Positions 17,829 through 24,792 of a stretch of 34,286 nt of DNA are shown in pieces. Within the stretch, counting starts at the first letter, position 1; each line of letters begins with the position of its first letter. The position numbers and the translations under genes are program-made. The notes under the pieces are model-generated. The model saw only the letters and a list, made by a program, of their open reading frames with translations, was not told the origin of the DNA and made no database searches. This stretch comes from Lachnospiraceae bacterium (GTDB lineage: Bacteria; Bacillota; Clostridia; Lachnospirales; Lachnospiraceae), in contig JAUNTC010000009.1 in NCBI GenBank assembly GCA_030538915.1, positions 1-34,286 of the forward strand. Reading direction: 5' to 3'.

Positions 17829-17857
17829 TTGACATTACGTATAATACGTGTTATTAT
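17829..17857 (+). promoter_or_regulatory. hicAB promoter
   Basis: TTGACA (17829-17834) and TATTAT (17852-17857) with a 17-bp spacer. The spacer is almost filled by operator 2. Confidence 0.85.
17836..17850. promoter_or_regulatory. hicAB operator 2
   Basis: The core ACGTAT-A-ATACGT is a perfect 13-bp palindrome lying between the -35 and -10 boxes. Binding of the HicB antitoxin here would block RNA polymerase, the usual autoregulation of hic operons. Confidence 0.7.
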
Positions 17858-17880
17858 ATACTTGTAAGGAGGACAGGGCA

Positions 17881-18063
17881 ATGAAATTTAGAGAGATTGA
17901 AAAAATCATTCTCACGGATGGGTGGTATTTAGTAAATGTTAGTGGTTCACACCACCAATACAAACACCCAACTAAGCCCGGAAAGGTTACCATCCCCTTC
18001 CATAGGGGCGACCTTCCACCGAGGGTTGTCAAATCCATCCTCAAACAGGCAGGTCTCGATTGA
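17881..18063 (+). CDS. hicA: HicA-family mRNA interferase toxin
   Basis: Small toxin of the double-stranded-RNA-binding fold that cleaves mRNA. The 60-aa product shows the family layout: KFREIEKIILTDGWYLV, then GSHHQYKHP with the catalytic His, then VTIPFHRGDLPPRVVKSILKQAG. All key positions look intact. A frame extending upstream to 17848 is ruled out because AAGGAGG lies just before the ATG at 17881. It is followed by hicB 33 nt downstream. Confidence 0.93.
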   Translation: MKFREIEKIILTDGWYLVNVSGSHHQYKHPTKPGKVTIPFHRGDLPPRVVKSILKQAGLD

Positions 18064-18069
18064 GACCTG
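18050..18069 (+). promoter_or_regulatory. Hairpin across the hicA stop codon
   Basis: CAGGTCTC (18050-18057) and GAGACCTG (18062-18069) form a perfect 8-bp stem with the four-base loop GATT. It covers the hicA stop codon and precedes the hicB ribosome-binding site. It could tune the toxin/antitoxin ratio; there is no strong T tract. Confidence 0.6.
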
Positions 18070-18096
18070 TTATTCAAAAAAGAAAGGAGTTATATT

Positions 18097-18507
18097 ATGA
18101 ACTATATTTATCCTGCTATTTTTTACCCAGAAGATGATGGTCGTTATTCCGTTATTTTCCCCGACTTGAATGATCTCGCAACTTTTGGAGACACACTTGC
18201 AGATGCCTTTGCTATGGCACAAGACGCGTGCGGTCAGTATTTGTTCACTTCTCTTCGTGACGGTGAACCACTTCCTTCCCCTTCATCTGTTGGAAGCATT
18301 GAAAAAGATGAAGATAATGCATTTATTAATCTTATCGGTGTCAATCTTGATGAGTACGCTCGATTGTATGATGACAAAGCTGTAAAAAAGACACTTAGTA
18401 TTCCAGCATGGCTTAATACTGCATGCGAAAATTCCGGCATTAATTATTCTAAGGTTCTCAAAGAAGCCTTAGTTTCAAAGCTTCAAACAATGTCTTCTCC
18501 AAAGTAA
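18097..18507 (+). CDS. hicB: HicB-family antitoxin
   Basis: Antitoxin that binds and neutralises HicA and represses its own promoter. The N-terminal half is the degenerate RNase H-like HicB fold (YPAIFYPEDDGRYSVIFPDL, then a helix through DAFAMAQDACGQYL). The C-terminal 35 residues, KKTLSIPAWLNTACENSG and following, resemble a ribbon-helix-helix DNA-binding domain. This fits the two palindromic operators upstream. At 136 aa it is full length. AAAGGAG precedes the ATG. Confidence 0.93.
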   Translation: MNYIYPAIFYPEDDGRYSVIFPDLNDLATFGDTLADAFAMAQDACGQYLFTSLRDGEPLPSPSSVGSIEKDEDNAFINLIGVNLDEYARLYDDKAVKKTLSIPAWLNTACENSGINYSKVLKEALVSKLQTMSSPK

Positions 18508-18536
18508 ATAGGATGGCTTTTGCCACCCTATTTTTC
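18506..18536 (+). terminator. hicAB terminator
   Basis: AAATAGG (18506-18512) with CCTATTT (18527-18533), one mismatch, then TGGC/GCCA around a four-T loop, followed by TTTTTC. It starts at the hicB stop codon. Confidence 0.82.
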
Positions 18537-18961
18537 TATACCTGTCCAATTTTTGATTTTAGTACTCTGAATTCTATGACATTTGTTCCTGTGATACTGT
18601 TTGTCAAAGTAACATTTACATTTATCCCTGTTCCTTTGACCTCGTAGTCCGTACCTTTTACAAGTACGATTCCGTTCATATTCACCAATAAGATATCTGA
18701 TGTTGTATCATATTCCGTAATACCCACTGCCACAGATGATGCTTCTCTTAAGAAGGGCAGAAGTTCATCCACCTGCATACCATCGATTCCACCTTTCCCT
18801 TTGTTTTTCTTGACTTGCTTATAGGCGTTATTAAGGTTGTCTGTTCGCAAAATCAAATCCAAGAGATTGTTCGTCCCATAGTCTGTGATGACACCGCTCT
18901 TTTCAGTAATCTTAGAGTAGTCGAACACTTCTGCATACTCTTTCTGTTCCGCAGATACCAT
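18536..18961 (-). pseudogene. Chimeric frame: group II intron RT start joined to a phage-structural-like end
   Basis: A continuous 141-codon frame. Residues about 31-73 match the N terminus of group II intron reverse transcriptases (LLDLILRTDNLNNAYKQV, then GIDGMQVDELLPFL). The rest, from about residue 74, has a different character: short beta-rich repeats such as NMNGIVLVKGTDYEV and LTNSITGTNVIEF, as in phage tail or base-plate proteins. No RT catalytic YADD motif remains. AGAGGA lies about 10 nt before the ATG. It is most likely a deletion scar fusing two mobile-element genes, though the in-frame product could still be made. Confidence 0.6.
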
Positions 18962-19109
18962 TTGTAGATAGTCCTCTATATGAAGTTGTCTGTTCTTAAA
19001 ATTAATTTCTTATCAATTAATTAGTGCAAGTTTCATATGTTTTTTTTGTATTGTGATATGTGCTCTATATGCTCCAACAGATACATCTAAATATGAATTA
19101 ACAGTACAC

Positions 19110-19271
19110 ATGCGAAAAAAAGAAAAAATTTATTCCCTGCTAATTCTGTTGATTGGATTTCTAATTGCTACTATGCTCAAAAATTTAGTTAGCATTTCCA
19201 TACTTTATTCAAACTTTTGTACATGTATTTTAATCCTGATAAAAGTAATTATCCGTAAGGTAAAATCATAA
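19110..19271 (+). CDS. Small hypothetical membrane protein
   Basis: A 53-codon frame (or 72 codons if started at 19053) encoding a basic start, MRKKEK, then two hydrophobic stretches (LLILLIGFLIATML and YSNFCTCILILIKVII) and a basic end. No ribosome-binding site is seen before either ATG. The stop codon lies in the loop of a strong terminator hairpin, which suggests a transcription unit once ended here. It may be the end of a decayed membrane protein. Confidence 0.25.
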   Translation: MRKKEKIYSLLILLIGFLIATMLKNLVSISILYSNFCTCILILIKVIIRKVKS

Positions 19272-19290
19272 ACTACCTTACGGATTTTAT
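19251..19290 (+). terminator. Terminator hairpin with a 12-bp perfect stem
   Basis: Bases 19251-19262 pair perfectly with 19274-19285, with an 11-base loop, then TTTTATATT. Its left arm is the last codons of the small membrane ORF. Confidence 0.7.
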
Positions 19291-19295
19291 ATTAT

Positions 19296-19470
19296 CGTCG
19301 AGGCCTGTGGCGAAGACGGCAAAGCGGCTATCTTAGATGGCATGACGATCTATAGAAAAGACGACCACTTCTTTAAGCTTTGGTGGAAGCCGTTGTGAAT
19401 TTGACTGGGAATACCCGCTGACACCAGAAGAAGTGGATGCACTTGCCACAAAGAAAAAAGAGCCCTGCAT
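19296..19470 (+). pseudogene. Internally deleted copy of the ATC hydrolase gene
   Basis: Bases about 19299-19354 repeat 16806-16860 nearly exactly, and about 19358-19462 repeat 17141-17247 with a few mismatches. The 280 bases between these blocks in the intact gene are missing, and a short further match (19464-19470) follows a smaller gap. It has no start, contains in-frame stops and cannot encode a working protein. The close identity suggests a fairly recent duplication. Confidence 0.85.
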
Positions 19471-19556
19471 CGAGACTGCCTGACTCCTTTTCGTATAAGA
19501 GGCTATATATTCCTATTTTTCTTTCTTCTCAGCCCTTAGATTCACAACGTTCCCCA

Positions 19557-20171
19557 CTACGACTTCATCTTCTTAATAACCTTCAGTCTCGTAAACTCTT
19601 CTCTTTCTTTCTCTTCCAGCGCATTGCTGATCGTGTATACGAGATTCGTGTACATCGGAATCGTAATATTTTTAAGCGCGTTTGCGCGCTTCTGCGTCTT
19701 CTTAATATTCGTCGCCAGACGATAAGCGGCATTTTCCACCATAGAAAGCTTGATCGTCAGCTCCTTCACTTCACGGAACGCCTCTCTGGCGATATCGATC
19801 GACTCGCGCGTTGTACCGAAAGGAAACGTAAGATCATTTTGCTTTGCATCATATTTTACGTGGGGAATTTCTGTACCCATAATGCTTCGCGTCTGAATAC
19901 GGATGGAATCTTCGATCGGCACAGTAAATGCAAGTTCTCGCACCTTACTGATTCCCTGCTCGATATTCGCACGCTGCAGGCATGCGTACGCCCTTGTAAA
20001 TGTCTGATCGATCTCTTCCTGGATGTCCTTCGCCTCATCGATCAAGGACATCAGTTCCTTCAGCAGAATATTCCGCTTTTTATCCATCAGATCATACCCT
20101 TGATGCGCCAGGGCAAGCGAGTTCTTCGCAAGCATTAAGTTTCCTTTTGTAGGAAATTCTCTCGGATCCAT
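19557..20171 (-). CDS. ntpD: V/A-type ATPase subunit D
   Basis: Central rotor shaft of the V1/A1 head, the counterpart of F-type gamma. The 204-aa product begins with the typical PTKGNLMLAKNSLALAHQGYDLM and ends in a long helix (LATNIKKTQKRANALKNI). Coiled-coil helices at both ends and the normal length support the call. It is the last gene of the nine-gene operon, 43 nt after ntpB. No strong terminator is seen downstream; the gap 19471-19556 holds nothing clear. Confidence 0.95.
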   Translation of the reverse strand: MDPREFPTKGNLMLAKNSLALAHQGYDLMDKKRNILLKELMSLIDEAKDIQEEIDQTFTRAYACLQRANIEQGISKVRELAFTVPIEDSIRIQTRSIMGTEIPHVKYDAKQNDLTFPFGTTRESIDIAREAFREVKELTIKLSMVENAAYRLATNIKKTQKRANALKNITIPMYTNLVYTISNALEEKEREEFTRLKVIKKMKS

Positions 20172-20214
20172 ACTCTGCCTCCCTTTCTTTCAAACTTTTC
20201 TTGATTTTCAGAAA

Positions 20215-21633
20215 CTAATTTATTTCTTTTTCGTCTGTTTCCTCTGTGTCCGGCTCTTCCATTTTCTTATAGTACTTGTCGATCAGCTTCGTATCGATTC
20301 GATCCAACTCTTCTTTTGGAAGCAAACCTAAAAGTTCCCACCCAAGATCCAGTGTATCCAGAATCGTTCTGTTTTCCTTCGGACCCTGACCGATGTAACG
20401 TTTTTCAAATTCTTTTCCGAATTTCAAGTACTGCTTATCGATCGGTGACAGCTCATCTTCTCCAATAACAGATGCTAAGTTTCTCGCCTCTCCTACTTTT
20501 GCATAAGCCGAGAACAGCTGGTTTGCAAGATCCTGGTGATCTTCTCTCGTATATCCGGCACCGATTCCGTCTTTCATAAGACGGGACAGCGACGGCAATA
20601 TGCTGATTGGCGGATAGACTGCCTGTCCATGTAAGTTACGATCCAGTACGACCTGCCCTTCCGTAATATATCCGGTAAGGTCAGGGATTGGATGCGTAAT
20701 ATCATCATTTGGCATTGTAAGAATCGGAAGCTGTGTTACCGATCCGGTCGCATCCTCCACGATTCCGGCACGCTCATAAATTGTCGCCAGCTCACTGTAT
20801 AAATATCCCGGATATCCTTTTCGTGACGGGATCTCTCCTCTGGAAGAAGAGACTTCACGCATGGCCTCTGCAAAAGAAGTCATATCTGTCAGAATAACAA
20901 GGATATGCATATTACATTCAAATGCTAAATATTCTGCAACGGTAAGTGCTACCTTCGGTGTGATCAGACGCTCTACAACCGGGTCGTTTGCCAGGTTTAA
21001 GAACATACACACGTGATCTGATACACCACTTTCCTCAAATGTTCTGCGGAAAAATTCTGCCACATCGTGTTTGACACCCATCGCTCCGAATACAACGGCG
21101 AACTGTTCATCCGAACCTTCTCCTAAAGATGCCTGCTTTACGATCTGCGCTGCCAGCTGGTCATGTGGAAGACCATTTCCGGAGAAGATCGGCAGCTTCT
21201 GCCCACGGATCAGTGTCGTCAATCCATCAATAGCCGAAATTCCGGTACGGATATAGTTACGTGGATACTCTCGCTTCACCGGGTTCAACGGAAGACCGTT
21301 GATATCTCTTCGGTCTACAGCCGTAACCGGACCAAGTCCGTCGATCGGCTCTCCGATTCCGTTAAATGTACGTCCAAGCATTTCCACAGAGACACCGACC
21401 TCCATCGGATGCCCTGTAAGCTTCGTATGGGTATTATCAAGAGACATATTTTCCGTCCCTTCAAATACCTGGATGATTGCTTTATCTTCATCCAGCTCCA
21501 CGATTCTTCCCATCTTATGTGTATCATGATCAACTACAAACTCTACGATCTCATCGTAAAATGCATCCTGCACCCCTTCAAGCACAACAAGAGGTCCGTT
21601 GATGCTGCTGAGTCCTAAATATTCTATTGCCAC
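20215..21633 (-). CDS. ntpB: V/A-type ATPase subunit B
   Basis: Non-catalytic nucleotide-site subunit of the V1/A1 head, 472 aa, the usual length. It opens with [17 protein letters not shown] and carries the strongly conserved segments [38 protein letters not shown] and [19 protein letters not shown]. As expected for B subunits it lacks a true P-loop. It starts 15 nt after the ntpA stop codon. Confidence 0.97.
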   Translation of the reverse strand: MAIEYLGLSSINGPLVVLEGVQDAFYDEIVEFVVDHDTHKMGRIVELDEDKAIIQVFEGTENMSLDNTHTKLTGHPMEVGVSVEMLGRTFNGIGEPIDGLGPVTAVDRRDINGLPLNPVKREYPRNYIRTGISAIDGLTTLIRGQKLPIFSGNGLPHDQLAAQIVKQASLGEGSDEQFAVVFGAMGVKHDVAEFFRRTFEESGVSDHVCMFLNLANDPVVERLITPKVALTVAEYLAFECNMHILVILTDMTSFAEAMREVSSSRGEIPSRKGYPGYLYSELATIYERAGIVEDATGSVTQLPILTMPNDDITHPIPDLTGYITEGQVVLDRNLHGQAVYPPISILPSLSRLMKDGIGAGYTREDHQDLANQLFSAYAKVGEARNLASVIGEDELSPIDKQYLKFGKEFEKRYIGQGPKENRTILDTLDLGWELLGLLPKEELDRIDTKLIDKYYKKMEEPDTEETDEKEIN

Positions 21634-21648
21634 AACTATTCTCCCCCT

Positions 21649-23421
21649 TTATGCATTCTTCTCTACGACACGGTCGTAAAAGTCATCAATATCTTTCTTA
21701 TACAGATCTAAAAGCTGCAGATTATCATTAGGCACATCGTACTTGATCGCAATGATCTTTTCGAAAATACCTTCCGCCTTCAAAACAGACATTGGCATGC
21801 CCATTGTGACAAGGTGACGGCTTCTCTTATATAAATATAAAATAACTTCCATCATCTTAAACTGCTTTTCCAGCGATACGCATGTGTCATCTTTATGAAA
21901 TGCATTCTGCTGCAAAAATCCAAGTCGGATCACCTTCGCAATTTCCAGGATCAGCTTCTGATCATCCGGGAGTACATCTCCACCAATCAGTTTTACGATC
22001 TCCATAAGACTGCTCTCCTGATTTAAAATGGCCATCAGACGATTGCGGTAATCTACAAATTTCGGTGATACATGATCGGAATACCAGCCGCTTAGATCAT
22101 TCAAATATTCACTATAGCTTGTAAGCCAGTGGATCGCCGGGAAATGTCTTGCATAAGCCAGCGATTTATCCAATCCCCAGAAGCAGCGCACAAAACGTTT
22201 CGTATTTTGTGTAACCGGCTCAGAGAAATCTCCACCCTGTGGCGATACCGCACCGATGATCGATACGGATCCTACCGATCCATTTAATGTCTGCATCATA
22301 CCTGCACGCTCATAAAAAGCGGATAATCTCGATGCCAGGTAAGCCGGGAAACCTTCCTCCGCCGGCATCTCCTCCAATCGACCGGACAGCTCACGCAAAG
22401 CCTCTGCCCATCGCGATGTAGAATCCGCCATGATTGCCACATCATATCCCATATCACGATAGTACTCTGCCAACGTAAGTCCGGTGTAGATAGAAGCCTC
22501 TCTGGCTGCCACCGGCATGTTCGATGTGTTGGCGATCAGTGCAGTTCGATCCATCAAAGGATTGCCTGATTTTGGATCCACAAGTTCAGAGAACTCTTCC
22601 AAAACCTGTGTCATCTCATTTCCACGCTCTCCACATCCGATATAAATAATAATATCCGCATCTGACCATTTGGCGATCTGATGCTGGGTCATCGTCTTTC
22701 CGGTCCCAAATCCTCCGGGGATCGCTGCTGTTCCACCCTTTGCGATCGGGAACATCGTATCCAGGATTCGCTGCCCTGTCACAAGCGGCACACTGGCCGG
22801 GTATCTTTCTGACACCGGGCGCGGCACACGGATCGGCCACTTCTGTGTCATCGAAAGCTGTCTTAAAGTTCCATCGGAAAGCTCGATCGTCACAAGTGTA
22901 TCTTCGATCGTATACTGTCCATCCGGCACAACAGATACAACCTTACCTTCCACTTTCGGCGGCACCATACATTTATGTACGATAGCTCTCGTCTCCGGCA
23001 CTTCTGCGATGATCGTTCCACCACGTACCAGGTCTCCTACACCTACTGTAATATGCGCATCCCACAGCTTTTCCTTATCCAGCTCATCTACACTTACACC
23101 TCTTGTGATAAATGCACCTCCGGATTCTGCAATTCGCTCCAACGGTCTTTCAATACCGTCAAATATATTATTTAAAATTCCAGGTGCCAGTGTCACTGAA
23201 ACTGCAGCCCCAGAGGCAACAACTTCCTCCCCCGGACGCAACCCAGAAGTTTCCTCATAAACCTGGATCGTAGTCAGATCTTTATCAAGCGAAATAACCT
23301 CGCCGACAAGTCGTTCCTTCCCGACATAGACCATCTCTGACATTTTAAATCCATTTTTCCCTTTCAGGTAGATTACAGGACCATTGATGCCATATATCTT
23401 CCCTGTCTTCTCGCTAGTCAA
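21649..23421 (-). CDS. ntpA: V/A-type ATPase catalytic subunit A
   Basis: Catalytic subunit of V1/A1. The P-loop GGFGTGKT lies at about residues 236-243, followed by IYIGCGERGNEMTQVL; the long non-homologous insert typical of A subunits precedes it. An upstream ATG at 23490 would add 23 non-conserved residues. The TTG at 23421 is preferred: it gives the family start TSEKTGKIYGINGPVIYLKG, has GGGAGGTG 6 nt upstream, and overlaps the ntpE end by 8 nt. This yields 590 aa, close to known NtpA proteins. Confidence 0.96.
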   Translation of the reverse strand: MTSEKTGKIYGINGPVIYLKGKNGFKMSEMVYVGKERLVGEVISLDKDLTTIQVYEETSGLRPGEEVVASGAAVSVTLAPGILNNIFDGIERPLERIAESGGAFITRGVSVDELDKEKLWDAHITVGVGDLVRGGTIIAEVPETRAIVHKCMVPPKVEGKVVSVVPDGQYTIEDTLVTIELSDGTLRQLSMTQKWPIRVPRPVSERYPASVPLVTGQRILDTMFPIAKGGTAAIPGGFGTGKTMTQHQIAKWSDADIIIYIGCGERGNEMTQVLEEFSELVDPKSGNPLMDRTALIANTSNMPVAAREASIYTGLTLAEYYRDMGYDVAIMADSTSRWAEALRELSGRLEEMPAEEGFPAYLASRLSAFYERAGMMQTLNGSVGSVSIIGAVSPQGGDFSEPVTQNTKRFVRCFWGLDKSLAYARHFPAIHWLTSYSEYLNDLSGWYSDHVSPKFVDYRNRLMAILNQESSLMEIVKLIGGDVLPDDQKLILEIAKVIRLGFLQQNAFHKDDTCVSLEKQFKMMEVILYLYKRSRHLVTMGMPMSVLKAEGIFEKIIAIKYDVPNDNLQLLDLYKKDIDDFYDRVVEKNA

Positions 23422-24010
23422 TTCCTGCACCTCCCTTGAATGAGAATTTACGGGATTCATTTTCCAGCGCTCCCTTAAACGCATAGTCAATTAAAATATT
23501 TCTTTCATGGATAACTGCACGCACTCCGCCAACAAAATCCTCTTTGCTGACTGTCAGCTTCATACCTGTGTGCTCTTCTAAATACTCTTTCCACCGCTCA
23601 TCTGATGGATTGATATAAATCGTCATCTCTTCTCCGGATGAAAATCCAGCTGCTTTTTCTATATATGTCACAAGAAGCTTCTTGTATTCCGGCGTCTGCA
23701 TATATGCATTCAGCTTCTCTTCCACTTCCTGAAACAGTTCTTTCTTTAATTCAAATTGTGTGGCGCCGATCTCTCTTTTGAGCTCTAACTGCGCCTTTGA
23801 CATTGCCATATTAAGCTGCTGTTTCGCACTCACCTCTTCCGCTTTGATCCGCGTCTCCATCTGGCGCTTCACTTCTTCCTCATGTTGTTTTGCCAGCTGT
23901 CTGAGTGCGTCTTCATGCTGCTTGATAATCGCATTGGCTTCGCTTCTGGCTTCTTCCATTGCCTTCACGCGAAGATGCTTGATTCTCTCATCTACAGTCA
24001 AGCATGTCAC
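23414..24010 (-). CDS. ntpE: V/A-type ATPase subunit E (peripheral stalk)
   Basis: Peripheral-stalk subunit that pairs with the G/H subunit to hold the head against rotation. The 198-aa product has a long charged helix in its first 110 residues (EEARSEANAIIKQHEDALRQ and following) and a mixed alpha/beta C-terminal domain with GGVRAVIHERNILIDYAF, typical of subunit E. AAGGTG lies just before the ATG. It is 12 nt from the upstream F-subunit gene and overlaps ntpA. Confidence 0.92.
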   Translation of the reverse strand: MTCLTVDERIKHLRVKAMEEARSEANAIIKQHEDALRQLAKQHEEEVKRQMETRIKAEEVSAKQQLNMAMSKAQLELKREIGATQFELKKELFQEVEEKLNAYMQTPEYKKLLVTYIEKAAGFSSGEEMTIYINPSDERWKEYLEEHTGMKLTVSKEDFVGGVRAVIHERNILIDYAFKGALENESRKFSFKGGAGID

Positions 24011-24021
24011 CTTCTTCCTAT

Positions 24022-24330
24022 CTATAACTTCAGTCCGATTGCCTCGTTTACATATGAAGTGATAAAATCTTTTTTCCGTCCGGTTCCGTGTCTGTCAGGA
24101 ATCTCAATAAGCAGAGGCATTGTTCTCTCCAGCTTGATCTCATCAATAAGGTCCGGAAATTCTCTCCCGAATTTTTCCGTCAAAAGAACAATCCCTACGC
24201 TTTTATCATTCATTGCCTCTTCGATGGCTGTGCGCAGTTCCTCACGGGTATGCACGATCACGCCATCGACACCGGCAAGTCGCATTCCTGTCAGCGTATC
24301 GATATTATCACTGATCAGATACATCTTCAT
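24022..24330 (-). CDS. ntpG: V/A-type ATPase subunit F
   Basis: Small central-stalk subunit with a Rossmann-like fold (MYLISDNIDTLTGMRLAGVDG, then VGIVLLTEKFGREFPDLID). Called NtpG in Enterococcus hirae, subunit F elsewhere. A TTG at 24345 is in frame, but the ATG at 24330, one base after the ntpK stop codon, gives the usual N terminus and 102 aa. Its tight position between ntpK and ntpE supports the call. Confidence 0.9.
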   Translation of the reverse strand: MKMYLISDNIDTLTGMRLAGVDGVIVHTREELRTAIEEAMNDKSVGIVLLTEKFGREFPDLIDEIKLERTMPLLIEIPDRHGTGRKKDFITSYVNEAIGLKL

Positions 24331-24331
24331 C

Positions 24332-24766
24332 TTACAATTTACCAAGGATCATGAAGGAGATGATCAGTCCATAAAGACATACACCTTCTGCAAGACCTAC
24401 GAAGATCAGGGATTTTCCAAGTGCACTGGAATCCTCACTGATCGCACCAAGTGCAGCACTGGCAGCACTGGCTACGGCAATTCCACCACCTACACAAGAT
24501 AAACCGGTTGCAAGTGCAGCGGCGAGATATCCAAATCCGGTTGCATTCGAAGCAGTCTGTGCAGTCGCTTCTGCCGCATGTACCGGATCACCTGCAAATA
24601 ACATGATCCCGGCGATTACAAATGCGCCAAAGAAGAAAAATACATTCGCTCCGATTGCTTTTTTGTAACGTTTCTTAGACTGTTCTCCGATAAGATAGTA
24701 CCCGAACGGTACGATAATACTCAAAATCAATGTTGCGCTCAGCAGTAATTTTACTGTCATAGTCAT
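24332..24766 (-). CDS. ntpK: V/A-type ATPase subunit K (membrane ring)
   Basis: Rotor-ring proteolipid, 144 aa. Two hydrophobic segments (about 6-26 and 39-58) precede a canonical c-type hairpin (about 80-108 and 117-143). Only one membrane carboxylate is seen, E127 in VGLAEGVCLYG. The first hairpin has no ion site, unlike the doubled E. hirae NtpK. The Gln and Thr ligands used for sodium there have no obvious counterpart (GGG and EG here), suggesting proton coupling (inference). PVHAAEA at 61-67 resembles a signal-peptidase site. AGGAGG precedes the ATG by 8 nt. Confidence 0.92.
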   Translation of the reverse strand: MTMTVKLLLSATLILSIIVPFGYYLIGEQSKKRYKKAIGANVFFFFGAFVIAGIMLFAGDPVHAAEATAQTASNATGFGYLAAALATGLSCVGGGIAVASAASAALGAISEDSSALGKSLIFVGLAEGVCLYGLIISFMILGKL

Positions 24767-24792
24767 AATAATATCCTCCTGTTTATAAGACC

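Larger units (their letters stand above)
18962..19295. other. AT-rich region upstream of the chimeric frame
   Basis: No confident gene. It could hold remnants of the intron's RNA domains, but I could not identify domain V or VI. It contains a small membrane ORF and a strong plus-strand hairpin, listed separately. Confidence 0.4.

Noticed and set aside
19437..20138. A 233-codon plus-strand frame opposite ntpD
   Set aside because: It is antisense to a complete V-ATPase subunit D gene and rich in Arg/Leu/His from reversed codons.
23882..24502. A 206-codon plus-strand frame across ntpE, ntpG and ntpK
   Set aside because: It crosses three conserved minus-strand genes and has no family resemblance.
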